Counted from the stretch's first letter, positions 48,177-56,301 are shown. The stretch: 64,000 bases of DNA from Catellicoccus marimammalium M35/04/3 (GCF_000313915.1 NZ_AMYT01000017.1:62001-126000); one strand, 5' to 3'. The notes: generated by a model from the letters alone, not told the origin. Made by a program: numbers and translations.

Positions 48177-48177
48177 A

Positions 48178-49383
48178 TTATTGTTCCTCTAACCATTGTT
48201 TTGTTGCGGCAAGTAACGCTTCTTTTGTATTTTCTACATTCGTATTGACCACTTGTTGTTGTAAGAAATGAAGGACTTTTCCTAACCAAGGACCTGGTTT
48301 TTCTCCTAATTCTTGCATCAACAATTTCCCATCTACTGCTAAATCTGCAATTTGGTGAATGGCCAATTGTTCATAGCGTTCTTTTTCTGTAGTTTCTTCT
48401 TCTGGTTGTAATAAATGATAGACAGATAATAATAATTCTAAATTTTCTGCTCCCAATTGGTATAATTCCCAAGAAGTTAATGCTCGTTCTAAACGTAATT
48501 CTAAATAAGGCAATGTGTGACATACTTTTTGACGTACCGCATTCGAGCATTTCCAAGCGCGAAGTACTTTTGATGTTTCTTTTTCTGACCATTGAGCAAA
48601 ATGAGCTAAGGTCAACCAAGTTTCTTCTTCAGTTAACGGACCATTTACAACAGTATAAAGTTGTTCTACTGCTTCTTTTTGCTCTTTCAGAGCAGGACAA
48701 CTTTCATAACATAAGGTATCAATAAATGGACGCAAACCTTTTTTAGGAGCGACTCCAGCCATTAATTTCAACCATTCTACTTGAATTCGCTCAACTGAAA
48801 TTTTTTCTAATAAACAATGGTGTTCTTGAATCGCAGCATATGTTTTTTCTTCAATGGTAAAGTCTAATTGACTGGCAAAACGAACCGCACGCATCATGCG
48901 TAAAGCATCTTCGTGGAAACGCTCCGTTGCCTCACCCACAGCACAAATACGATGATTTTTAATATCTTCTAGGCCATCGAATAAATCAATCACTTCACCA
49001 TTTCGATTCATCGCTAACGCATTCATTCGGAAATCACGACGTTTCAAATCTTCACTTAATGAGCGAACAAAAGTCACATGGTCTGGACGACGATAATCTT
49101 GATACTCACTTTCTGTACGGAACGTTGTAATTTCATAATGCTCTTCATTAAATAAAACAAGAACGGTTCCATGTTCAATCCCTAAATCAATGGTTTGTGG
49201 GAAAATTGCTTGTACCTCTTCTGGATAAGCAGAACTTGCAATATCCACATCATGAATCGGATGATCCATCATAATATCACGGACAGAACCTCCAACAAAA
49301 TAAGCTTCATAGCCGTGTTCTTCTAAACGCTCCATAACAGGAAGCGCCGCAATAAATTCTTCTGGTAATTGAGTTACTTGCAT
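48178..49383 (-). CDS. cca: CCA tRNA nucleotidyltransferase
   Basis: Adds the 3'-CCA end to tRNAs. Class II nucleotidyltransferase: GGSVRDIMM, the DVDIASSA metal motif, then EITTFR and RRDFRMNALA. A later helical region binds tRNA. Length 401 is normal for Firmicutes. Its start overlaps the MazG-like gene by 10 bases, and it is followed directly by the ABC-F gene, so all three form one transcript. Confidence 0.96.
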   Translation of the reverse strand: MQVTQLPEEFIAALPVMERLEEHGYEAYFVGGSVRDIMMDHPIHDVDIASSAYPEEVQAIFPQTIDLGIEHGTVLVLFNEEHYEITTFRTESEYQDYRRPDHVTFVRSLSEDLKRRDFRMNALAMNRNGEVIDLFDGLEDIKNHRICAVGEATERFHEDALRMMRAVRFASQLDFTIEEKTYAAIQEHHCLLEKISVERIQVEWLKLMAGVAPKKGLRPFIDTLCYESCPALKEQKEAVEQLYTVVNGPLTEEETWLTLAHFAQWSEKETSKVLRAWKCSNAVRQKVCHTLPYLELRLERALTSWELYQLGAENLELLLSVYHLLQPEEETTEKERYEQLAIHQIADLAVDGKLLMQELGEKPGPWLGKVLHFLQQQVVNTNVENTKEALLAATKQWLEEQ

Positions 49384-49733
49384 GATGAATCTCCTTCCTT
49401 TGGGTCTGTTTTTCCATCTCGACGTTCAAAACGATAACGATCGCGAACTTGGAATTTTTGCATACTTTGATTGAATGCTTCGGTTAAATCAATCTCTAAG
49501 CTATTCGCTAGCATAATTAAGGTAATAAAAACATCGGCCAATTCTTGTTCGACACTATTTTCTGGCTCTTCTTTTTTCTTTTGCTTTTCCCCATAACTGT
49601 GGTTGACTTCTCTCGCTAACTCGCCGACTTCTTCAGTAATTCGTGCCATTTGTGCTAACGGTGAGAAATACCCCGTTTTAAACTGTTGAATATATTGATC
49701 GACTTCTTGTTGCATTTCGTTGATCGTTTTCAT
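49374..49733 (-). CDS. MazG-like nucleotide pyrophosphohydrolase
   Basis: A 119-residue single-domain MazG/YpjD protein. The EEVGELAREVNH and EQELADVFITLIMLAN segments hold the acidic metal ligands (ExxE...ExxD). It probably hydrolyses non-canonical or excess NTPs. The partner gene order (TPR protein - MazG-like - cca) is common in lactobacilli and enterococci. It overlaps cca by 10 bases. Confidence 0.9.
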   Translation of the reverse strand: MKTINEMQQEVDQYIQQFKTGYFSPLAQMARITEEVGELAREVNHSYGEKQKKKEEPENSVEQELADVFITLIMLANSLEIDLTEAFNQSMQKFQVRDRYRFERRDGKTDPKEGDSSCK

Positions 49734-49752
49734 CGAGATCCCTCTTTTCGTT

Positions 49753-51018
49753 TTAATTTTCTAATCGGTTCGCTTCTAACCAATCTTCGACTTCAAAGTC
49801 TGTTGGTTCATGTTCTAAATAATGCTCTAAATAATGAATCGCTTCTTCTAAACGTCCTTCTTCTTGTAACATGAAACCATAATCTTTTAAAAATTCAGGG
49901 TCATGCCCCATTTCTTCTTTGGCTTTTTCATAGTGTTCCATCGCTTTTTCATATTCTTCTTCTTCACGATAAGCTTGTGCAAACAACCAATGAGCATAAC
50001 CATCGACTTCTGATAAACGTTGTAACACATCTAATGCTTCATCAGAACGTCCTTCTTTAACGTATAAAGTAGCTAAAGCAAGAGCTGTCGTATCGGTATT
50101 TTCATACTCACTTACTTCCATTGCTTTTAATAGTAGCTCTTCTGCTTCTTTTGGTTCATTTAGACGATAAGCAATATCTGCAGCTAAATGATAAGTGCTA
50201 CTCTTCAATGGATCATATTCTAAGCTTTTTTCTGCCATTGCTTTTGCTTCTTCTAAACGTTGTTCTTTCAATAATAGTTGTGCATATAAGAAAGAAGACG
50301 CGGCACTTAAACCATCTTGCTCTTCTAAATATTGTAAACAACGTAACGCTTTTTCATTTTCATTAATCGCTACATAGGCGGAAGCTAATAATTCTACAGT
50401 ATACCATTCGGGTTGGTCTTTTACCGCTTTGACTAAATAAGGAATCGCCACTTCTGCTCGGTCCATTTCTAAGTTACATTCCCCAATACGAGACCACAGA
50501 GAAATTCCTGCAATATGTGGATCATCTTGATTTTTCTCTAGTGCTTCTAAATAGTAACGATAAGCTTCTTTATATTGTTGCTCATGGAAATAAAATTCTC
50601 CTAAAGCAATATCGATTAACACATCATCGCTTTTTTCTTTTGCTAATAATAATTTTTGCGCACTAACTTCACTAAAGCCAATCATTTGATATAAATCCGC
50701 AAATAAAAGTAAAGCAGGTACATAGGCATCACTATCTTCTGGAATAGAATCTAATAATTCAAAAGCTTCTTCTAATTGATCTTCTTCAATCGCAATTTCT
50801 GCCAATGTGACTTTTAATTCGTCAAAACTTGGCTCTTTTTCCAAAATAGCAGTAATCACTTTTTGTGCTGCTTCAATATATCCTTCTTGGTATAAAACTT
50901 CTTGTAAGGCGTATAAATATTCGATAGGATCTTCTGAAATCGCTTGTTTGATTTCTTCTTCTAATACAGTCATGTTGCCATCTTCCATGGCTTGAACTAC
51001 TTTTTCACTATGTGTCAT
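49753..51018 (-). CDS. TPR-repeat protein (YpiA-like)
   Basis: About 421 residues made of tandem tetratricopeptide repeats, acidic overall (for example EQQYKEAYRYYLEALEKNQDD, then EEYEKAMEHYEKAKEEMG). Cytoplasmic. YpiA-type proteins lie next to aroE or cca operons in Firmicutes; their partner is not known. Start: ATG at 51016-51018 (MTHSEKVVQ); the AAAGGA box lies about 15 bases before it, which is far, so a start at TTG 51048 cannot be excluded. It heads the operon with MazG-like, cca and ABC-F. Confidence 0.85.
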   Translation of the reverse strand: MTHSEKVVQAMEDGNMTVLEEEIKQAISEDPIEYLYALQEVLYQEGYIEAAQKVITAILEKEPSFDELKVTLAEIAIEEDQLEEAFELLDSIPEDSDAYVPALLLFADLYQMIGFSEVSAQKLLLAKEKSDDVLIDIALGEFYFHEQQYKEAYRYYLEALEKNQDDPHIAGISLWSRIGECNLEMDRAEVAIPYLVKAVKDQPEWYTVELLASAYVAINENEKALRCLQYLEEQDGLSAASSFLYAQLLLKEQRLEEAKAMAEKSLEYDPLKSSTYHLAADIAYRLNEPKEAEELLLKAMEVSEYENTDTTALALATLYVKEGRSDEALDVLQRLSEVDGYAHWLFAQAYREEEEYEKAMEHYEKAKEEMGHDPEFLKDYGFMLQEEGRLEEAIHYLEHYLEHEPTDFEVEDWLEANRLEN

Positions 51019-51065
51019 ATCTATATCTACAATTCCTTTCTTACTCAATAAATGGAGGTAAAATA

Positions 51066-51097
51066 CAAAAGAAGCATAGGAACCTCCTATGCTTCAT
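51066..51097 (-). terminator. Terminator after hup
   Basis: The hairpin GAAGCATAGGA/TCCTATGCTTC with TTTTGT follows the stop of the HU gene on the minus strand. Confidence 0.85.
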
Positions 51098-51114
51098 TAT
51101 GATCATAATAACTC

Positions 51115-51402
51115 TTATAATTGAACGTCTTTTACTGCATCTTTCAAAGCTTTACCAGCTTTAAATTTAGGAGTTACTGCTGCAGCAATATCCATTGGTT
51201 CACCTGTTTGTGGATTACGTCCTTTACGAGCTGAACGTTGACTTAAGGCAAATGTACCAAATCCAATTAAGCGTACGCTATCGCCTGCTGCTAAAGTTTC
51301 TTCGATTGAAGAGAATACAGCGTCTACTGCTTCAGTCGCATCTTTTTTAGTTAAGCCTGTTTTTTCAACAACGCTATCGATTAATTCTGCTTTGTTAGCC
51401 AT
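51115..51402 (-). CDS. hup: HU-family DNA-binding protein
   Basis: A 95-residue nucleoid protein: [43 protein letters not shown] (DNA arm), [11 protein letters not shown]. It bends and compacts DNA without sequence specificity. Monocistronic, high-expression style ribosome site (GGAGGGTCATTCAA before ATG). A perfect 22-bp palindrome lies ~30 bases upstream. Confidence 0.97.
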   Translation of the reverse strand: MANKAELIDSVVEKTGLTKKDATEAVDAVFSSIEETLAAGDSVRLIGFGTFALSQRSARKGRNPQTGEPMDIAAAVTPKFKAGKALKDAVKDVQL

Positions 51403-51432
51403 TTGAATGACCCTCCATTATAAAAATCTTTA

Positions 51433-51454
51433 AAATACTGAATATTCAGTATTT
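51433..51454. promoter_or_regulatory. Perfect 22-bp palindrome upstream of hup
   Basis: An uninterrupted inverted repeat whose half-site is AAATACTGAAT (the two halves abut). It lies about 30 bases before the hup start codon, close to a weak TTGATA/TATATT promoter pair (spacing 19). It could be a dimeric repressor operator or an mRNA-leader hairpin. No known consensus was matched. Confidence 0.6.
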
Positions 51455-51650
51455 ATCTACAGATAATATATCAAAGTCTTTTCATTCTATCAATAAAAAA
51501 ATACTATAAAATCAACATTTTTCTTGTTTTTTTCGGTTTTTTCGTCGATTTTAACACTTTTTTAGAAATTTCTTCCTATTTATGCCTAATTTTCCTTTTG
51601 AATTACAACAAAAAGACTTATTTTATAAGAAAAAACAAAGGTGTATCTTT

Positions 51651-51860
51651 TTATAAAGCATGCCATATTTTTCGAACGAAATAGGAAATGAGTTTATAAA
51701 GTCCATAGATTACTAATCCACCAATCGTACATAACCAAACCAGTCCCTCAGCAATCAATTGCAAAATGTTCCAAAATCCAGCAATCATAAAAGAGAAAAA
51801 ATGGATGATGATTGATCCGATACCAAAGACTGCTAAAATGACTAATAATGTAGCCATCAT
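51651..51860 (-). CDS. Small membrane protein of unknown function
   Basis: A 69-residue protein with two hydrophobic segments (about 3-25 and 30-58) and a short basic tail (RKIWHAL). Start: ATG at 51858-51860 with GGAGGG upstream. No family is recognised. Single gene between the hup leader and the CRISPR-side GW gene. Confidence 0.6.
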   Translation of the reverse strand: MMATLLVILAVFGIGSIIIHFFSFMIAGFWNILQLIAEGLVWLCTIGGLVIYGLYKLISYFVRKIWHAL

Positions 51861-51930
51861 TGTTCCCTCCACTTCTATATTCATCCTTATTGTAAGACTT
51901 TGCTAAAGAATACACAATTGTTTTGAGTAA

Positions 51931-51985
51931 AAACCCCTCCCTATTTTGTAGGGAGAAGTTGGAATAAAATTTAGAAAGTACAAAA
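51931..51985. repeat. Copy A of a repeat: terminator hairpin plus degenerate CRISPR repeat
   Basis: Contains a CCCCTCCCTA/TAGGGAG hairpin (terminator of the GW gene on the minus strand) followed by AATTTAGAAAGTACAAAAA. The latter matches the CRISPR repeat core (AAATCTAGAAAGTACAAGAA) with two changes in 18. It lies immediately after the stop codon of the GW gene and is about 85% identical to copy B at 53211-53268. Confidence 0.75.
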
Positions 51986-51986
51986 A

Positions 51987-53144
51987 TTATTGAATTTGGA
52001 AAGATAATGCCTGCATCGCTTTTTGATACTCTTTATAATGCGGTACTGTTGCATATTGTTTCAATGCAACCTCTGCCTTTTTGATTGCTTCTTTCACTTG
52101 CTCTTTTCGTGATTCTGGAGCTGATTCAACATATTTTTTTGCGTATTGGATCATATTTTCATCACCAGAGGTATTTAATCTCCATTGATTTAAAGCATTT
52201 CCCAATGTAAAATTCCAATAATATCCTGCAGTTGCTGAAGCGTGTTTATCTTTCAACACTTTTTGCGTGCTATGAACAAAAGAAATCACTTGTTTTGTGT
52301 CTTTTTTATTCAAGCTCTCCGCTGGAATTTTACTAGAAATTTCTTGATAATCATGAACCAATTTTTCTAATTCTTTTTTCTGTTTTGAAGAAATTTTACT
52401 AGATAAATCTTTTCCTTGTACATACCCTAGCCAATGATTTTCATCAGAAACAGAATAATAAGATTTTTGTTGATTTACACGGTAAATGCAACGAACAAAA
52501 ACAGTTTGATCTTTTTTCAAAGTCTGATTTTTGTGATTTCCGTATAGGTCATTATTACATTGTGCCTTGTTAACTGCTACATAAATCGGATAATCGGCTG
52601 CTTTTTGATACTCTTTTTCTACTGATACTTTTTCTTTTTTTAATAAATGAATATCTTTAGAAGCAATATATCCTTTCCATTTCATATTCTCTTTAGCATC
52701 GTTTTGATATATAGAGTAATAAACTTGTCCATTTCCTAATCGATAAGCATATTTCACTTTATAGATGCTATCTTTTTTAATTGTTAATTTTTTATTTGTT
52801 TGGTTTAAATCTTTCCAACTCGTTGTATTTTTAGAGGCAACCACAAATTGATTTTCTTTTTGCGCTTTTAATGTGGTTACTTGAGTAGGTAGAATATAAC
52901 CTTTAAAGTTTCCTTCAGAAATTAGGTAGTAAGATTGTCCTTTTAGTTTCTTGTTCCCTACTAGTTGATAAACTTTTTCTTTTTTCAGTTTTACCTTTTT
53001 GGTTAATTTTTGATTTGTGTAGCAGACTGCTTGATCTTTTGTAACTGTCACTAAAGAATTGCTACTAGCTTCTGCAGTTGAAAAGCAAGATAAAGCTACT
53101 CCTCCCATTAAAATACTCATCATTATATTTTTTGTATTCTTCAT
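51987..53144 (-). CDS. Secreted GW-module protein at the CRISPR trailer end
   Basis: 385 residues: signal peptide (to about AEA at residue 26), three GW/SH3-like modules (about 27-260, ending FKGYI, WKGYI and WLGYV) and a C-terminal helical region (about 265-385, Lys/Ala-rich) that may form a bundle. It belongs to the same family as the proteins at 39373, 42050 and 32256, here without an enzyme domain. It starts with AAAGGGG upstream, only ~70 bases beyond the CRISPR terminator, in the same direction as the cas genes. It is bracketed by copies A and B of the terminator/repeat segment. Confidence 0.8.
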   Translation of the reverse strand: MKNTKNIMMSILMGGVALSCFSTAEASSNSLVTVTKDQAVCYTNQKLTKKVKLKKEKVYQLVGNKKLKGQSYYLISEGNFKGYILPTQVTTLKAQKENQFVVASKNTTSWKDLNQTNKKLTIKKDSIYKVKYAYRLGNGQVYYSIYQNDAKENMKWKGYIASKDIHLLKKEKVSVEKEYQKAADYPIYVAVNKAQCNNDLYGNHKNQTLKKDQTVFVRCIYRVNQQKSYYSVSDENHWLGYVQGKDLSSKISSKQKKELEKLVHDYQEISSKIPAESLNKKDTKQVISFVHSTQKVLKDKHASATAGYYWNFTLGNALNQWRLNTSGDENMIQYAKKYVESAPESRKEQVKEAIKKAEVALKQYATVPHYKEYQKAMQALSFQIQ

Positions 53145-53210
53145 TTTAAGACCCCTTTCTCAAGGTATACTACCACAAGAAAATCTTAAAATCCACCTTA
53201 GTTTTAATAA

Positions 53211-53268
53211 AAAACCTCTCCTTTTTTTGTAGGGAGAGGTTGGAATGAAATCTAGAAAGTATAAGAAC
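53211..53268. repeat. Copy B of the repeat: array terminator plus decayed CRISPR repeat
   Basis: Contains ACCTCTCC/GGAGAGGT with T6 on the minus strand, the terminator of the CRISPR transcript. Next to it is a damaged CRISPR repeat (ATGAAATCTAGAAAGTATAAGAAC at 53245-53268 with one base lost and one changed). It is closely similar to copy A past the GW gene. Confidence 0.75.
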
Positions 53269-53860
53269 AAGTATGTAATTTTGAATAATTATCTACTCTT
53301 TACCAATATGAAAATCTAGAAAGTACAAGAACGAGTCTTTACTTCAATAAAGAACATTCTGCGTTTTACTAATATGAAAATCTAGAAAGTACAAGAACAA
53401 CAGAAAGTTACTGACAACGAAAACAACAGTTTTACTAATATGAAAATCTAGAAAGTACAAGAACGAGTCTTTACTTCAATAAAGAACATTCTGCGTTTTA
53501 CTAATATGAAAATCTAGAAAGTACAAGAACAGTACTTAACTAATCTGTTCGGTAAATGCTGTTTTACTAATATGAAAATCTAGAAAGTACAAGAACTGAA
53601 ATGCCGAATCTTCTTGAAAAAGATTTGTTTTACTAATATGAAAATCTAGAAAGTACAAGAACATAGAGATTTTTTCATAACATCATGGTCATGTTTTACT
53701 AATATGAAAATCTAGAAAGTACAAGAACCTATTTTTAGATTTGATAATACCTGTAATTGTTTTACTAATATGAAAATCTAGAAAGTACAAGAACTGTGAC
53801 CTTTGTCAGTCATCGACTCTTTTGGTTTTACTAATATGAAAATCTAGAAAGTACAAGAAC
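53245..53860 (-). CRISPR. Type II-A CRISPR array, eight intact 36-bp repeats plus two degenerate ones
   Basis: In the transcribed (minus) direction the repeat begins GTTCTTGTACTTTCTAGATT and ends TATTAGTAAAAC, similar to the Streptococcus CRISPR1 repeat. Repeats lie at 53825-53860 (leader end), 53759-53794, 53693-53728, 53627-53662, 53561-53596, 53495-53530, 53429-53464 and 53363-53398 (identical). A degenerate one is at 53297-53332 (three changes) and a decayed one at 53245-53268. Spacers between intact repeats are 30 bases; the last gap is 28. Spacers 6 (53465-53494) and 8 (53333-53362) are identical. No spacer matched another part of the window by eye. Confidence 0.97.
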
Positions 53861-53913
53861 CTTAAATTGTAATATTTAAAATTCCAGTATTTCTTCTTTT
53901 CATCGTAAAACTT
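53861..53913 (-). promoter_or_regulatory. CRISPR leader
   Basis: The 53 bases between the csn2 stop codon and the first repeat are AT-rich and end in AATTTAAG next to the repeat. This recalls the ATTTGAG-type leader anchor used for spacer integration in type II-A. The promoter probably extends back into the end of csn2 (TATTATTATAG). Confidence 0.6.
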
Positions 53914-54840
53914 CTATAATAATAATTCTTTTACTGTATTATAGAATAACATATTTTCTGTTTCTTCATCAATCGCAATTGCTAATAACGTATTAATTAT
54001 CTCTGCATATAAAACAGAATCTTCTTCCGTATATTCCAAAGGATAATGGAAAAGAATCGTTTCTTTCATTATCTCAAAAGAAGGTAATTGTATATGATCC
54101 ACTCCAATATATAAAATTTCTTCTAAATCATTAGGATATATTTTTTCTTTTTCTTGAAAATAAAAGAGGATTAACTGCGGATATTTTTTAGCTAAATGTT
54201 GTAATCCTTCTATACATTCTTTCATTGCTTCTTGGGATAAAAATTGAGTTAGGTTTTTTAAAATAACAACTACATACTCATTATTTTGTCGTAAATAGGT
54301 CTCTAACATTTGTAGAAGAAGTAAGACTAATGACTGTGAATCTAAACTATAAAGAGGATAATTTTGATGTGTACACAGGTCCACGTGTTTCATAATTTCT
54401 TGATTCAAATCCCAATGAATTTGTAATTGTAAATCTTTACTTAACTCATCATCCATCCATATATTTTCTATTTCTAATAATGTATTGCGACATTCTTCTA
54501 TATATCTTTGTACCACAAAGCTCTCTATATAATTTTTAATATAGTGAAAGGATAGTGTTCCCTTCTTTTGACTTTCTAATTGAGTTAAAAAATCTTCCTT
54601 CCTCTCTAAAAAAAGAAATAGCGCTTGTTTAGACTTTATCTCTTTTTCATCAACACAAAAAATAGGAAAACTTTCACCAAAATAAGCTTCTTCTTCTAAA
54701 CTCAATGATTTATTTTCCGCTAGACGTAAAAAAAGTTGATAGAAATTATTTTTCCCTTCTTGATCTGGACCTAGAAAATAATGGATGCATTGTTTTTCAA
54801 TGTATAATTCTTCATTTCGATATCTCAAATATAATTCCAT
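53914..54840 (-). CDS. csn2: CRISPR adaptation protein Csn2 (long form)
   Basis: 308 residues, the length of the long Csn2 subtype found with S. thermophilus CRISPR1-like systems, rather than the ~220-residue form of S. pyogenes. The sequence is acidic and helical with an alpha/beta core (YVVVILKNLTQFLSQEAMKECIEGL, QLILFYF). Csn2 forms a ring that binds DNA ends during spacer acquisition with Cas1-Cas2 and Cas9. It lies two bases after cas2 and just before the array. Confidence 0.85.
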   Translation of the reverse strand: MELYLRYRNEELYIEKQCIHYFLGPDQEGKNNFYQLFLRLAENKSLSLEEEAYFGESFPIFCVDEKEIKSKQALFLFLERKEDFLTQLESQKKGTLSFHYIKNYIESFVVQRYIEECRNTLLEIENIWMDDELSKDLQLQIHWDLNQEIMKHVDLCTHQNYPLYSLDSQSLVLLLLQMLETYLRQNNEYVVVILKNLTQFLSQEAMKECIEGLQHLAKKYPQLILFYFQEKEKIYPNDLEEILYIGVDHIQLPSFEIMKETILFHYPLEYTEEDSVLYAEIINTLLAIAIDEETENMLFYNTVKELLL

Positions 54841-54842
54841 AA

Positions 54843-55166
54843 TTAAATCACCACAAGCTTTTTATTTCCAACTAATTCTTCTTGTCTACTACTCGTTCCT
54901 AATAAAAATTGCATATCATTATATTGCCGTTCAGTCACATAAAGCAGGCGTACTTCTCCTTGTTGTGGAATTTTTCTTTGTAAAATGGCTTGGTATTTTT
55001 TCATTGATTGTCGATTGGGCACTGGTCGTTGATAAACTGAATACTGCATCATTGTAAAACCATTCTCTAGTAAACATTTACGAAATTCTCGATAATATTT
55101 TTGTTCTCTTTTTGTTTCCATAGGTAAATCAAACATACATAAAATTCTCATTCGTTCATAACTCAC
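54843..55166 (-). CDS. cas2: CRISPR-associated endonuclease Cas2
   Basis: A 107-residue Cas2: RILCMFDLPMETKREQKYYREFRK holds the conserved Asp of the beta-1 strand. It forms the dimeric core of the Cas1-Cas2 integrase. Start: GTG at 55164-55166 with GGAGG eight bases upstream; the ATG five codons later is less well placed. It begins 3 bases after cas1. Confidence 0.95.
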   Translation of the reverse strand: MSYERMRILCMFDLPMETKREQKYYREFRKCLLENGFTMMQYSVYQRPVPNRQSMKKYQAILQRKIPQQGEVRLLYVTERQYNDMQFLLGTSSRQEELVGNKKLVVI

Positions 55167-55169
55167 TTT

Positions 55170-56084
55170 CTATTCCTCCAGCGAAATAAAATCATCTAAT
55201 GATATTTTTATTAGTTGTTTTTCATCTCTTAATTCGAGTGATTTTACAAAACTAGCTACATATTTTTGCATCACTTCATGTAAAGTACAAATTTTACTTT
55301 TATAACGCATCGGTTGATTTAATAAATCAATAATCGCTAAACGATGTTCATAATTTAAATACCTTACATCTTCACGAACAATTTCTTTTTGTACATAATA
55401 ATCTACAAATGGACGAAAAGGTTCAATAAGATCATCTACTAAATTAAACTCGTTATATTCATTACAATGATGAATGCCTAAACAAGGAATTAATCCATTG
55501 GCAATTACTAATCGAGCTAAAGCTGTACGTAAAATTGTATAGCCAAAATTTAGCCCAGCGTTAATTCCATTTTCATCTTCTCTCGTAAAATTTTTATAAA
55601 ATAAAGCATTAAAATATAGTTTAGCTACAATAGCTTCTTTATTCGTTCGATCCCCTAAAGCAATTTCAGATTTATGTTTTTCAATTGTAGAAAGTACATC
55701 TTCTTCTGCAATATCCCAATATTGTAAGTGTTGATATTGATTATCTAACTTCTGTTGAATAATTTCAGACCACATAATCTCTTGAAATAATTTTGGTACT
55801 GCGATTTGCATTTGATGTCGTTTTGCCATGCGATGATATTTGTATAGGGGTAAATATATTCCAATCGGTTCATATTTTATATTACATGTAATTAATGCAA
55901 TATTATACTCACTTAATTTTGCTAATAAGCGAGTCGTAATCGTTGTTCGCTGTCCCTCTAAAATGATAATAGATATATCTTGTAAGGGAATATAAATCGA
56001 TTCTCCATTTTTAACCACTTCAATATTTGTTAATTTTAATGAGAGTCGATTTCCCTCTTTGATATGAACAATTCTCCAGCTCAT
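55170..56084 (-). CDS. cas1: CRISPR-associated endonuclease Cas1
   Basis: A 304-residue type II Cas1 that integrates new spacers. Metal-binding residues are recognisable: Glu in the NAGLNFGYTILR region, His in CLGIHHCNEYNEF and Asp in NLVDDLIEPFRP. A good AAAGGAG precedes the ATG. It follows the tracrRNA gene and starts the cas1-cas2-csn2-array run. Confidence 0.96.
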   Translation of the reverse strand: MSWRIVHIKEGNRLSLKLTNIEVVKNGESIYIPLQDISIIILEGQRTTITTRLLAKLSEYNIALITCNIKYEPIGIYLPLYKYHRMAKRHQMQIAVPKLFQEIMWSEIIQQKLDNQYQHLQYWDIAEEDVLSTIEKHKSEIALGDRTNKEAIVAKLYFNALFYKNFTREDENGINAGLNFGYTILRTALARLVIANGLIPCLGIHHCNEYNEFNLVDDLIEPFRPFVDYYVQKEIVREDVRYLNYEHRLAIIDLLNQPMRYKSKICTLHEVMQKYVASFVKSLELRDEKQLIKISLDDFISLEE

Positions 56085-56164
56085 GTTTATCTCCTTTTAT
56101 TGATTATTTGAAATATTTTTCACAAACAATATACAAAAGAATTTTACATTGAGCAAGAAAAAAC

Positions 56165-56267
56165 AAAAAAACCTCACTCAAAGAGTGAGGTGAATCCGAC
56201 ATAAAGTCTTATTCTTGTAGATTTTCTAGATTTTCATATTAGTAAAAAGCGTGGAATTCATTCCACG
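56165..56267 (-). ncRNA. tracrRNA
   Basis: On the minus strand: a short hairpin (GCGTGGAA/TTCCACGC, loop TGAA, 56248-56267), then the anti-repeat TTTTTACTAATATGAAAATC at 56227-56247 continuing to 56216. It pairs with most of the crRNA repeat. Then comes AAGAATAAGACTTTATGTCGG, the nexus-like region resembling the CRISPR1 tracrRNA, and a terminator hairpin CCTCACTC/GAGTGAGG with T7 ending near 56165. It lies between cas9 and cas1. The exact 5' end is inferred from the promoter. Confidence 0.9.
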
Positions 56268-56272
56268 CTCTT

Positions 56273-56301
56273 ATTATAAATAATTATTTATTTGTCGTCA
56301 A
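56273..56301 (-). promoter_or_regulatory. tracrRNA promoter nested in the cas9 3' end
   Basis: TTGACG (56296-56301) and TATAAT (56273-56278) with exactly 17 bases between, on the minus strand. The -35 lies inside the last cas9 codons (Ile-Asp-Asp-Lys), and the spacer contains the cas9 stop codon. Transcription would start about 56265-56268, at the first base of the hairpin that precedes the anti-repeat. Confidence 0.8.

Noticed and set aside
53269-53296. The 28-base stretch beyond the degenerate terminal repeat as a true ninth spacer
   Set aside because: It is bounded by two degenerate repeats and part of it resembles the sequence next to copy A, so it may be trailer sequence rather than an acquired spacer. 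It is mentioned but not counted as intact.
56085-56165. A second tracrRNA or scoutRNA-like element before cas1
   Set aside because: Only one anti-repeat was found (56216-56247); the rest is an ordinary AT-rich leader of cas1.
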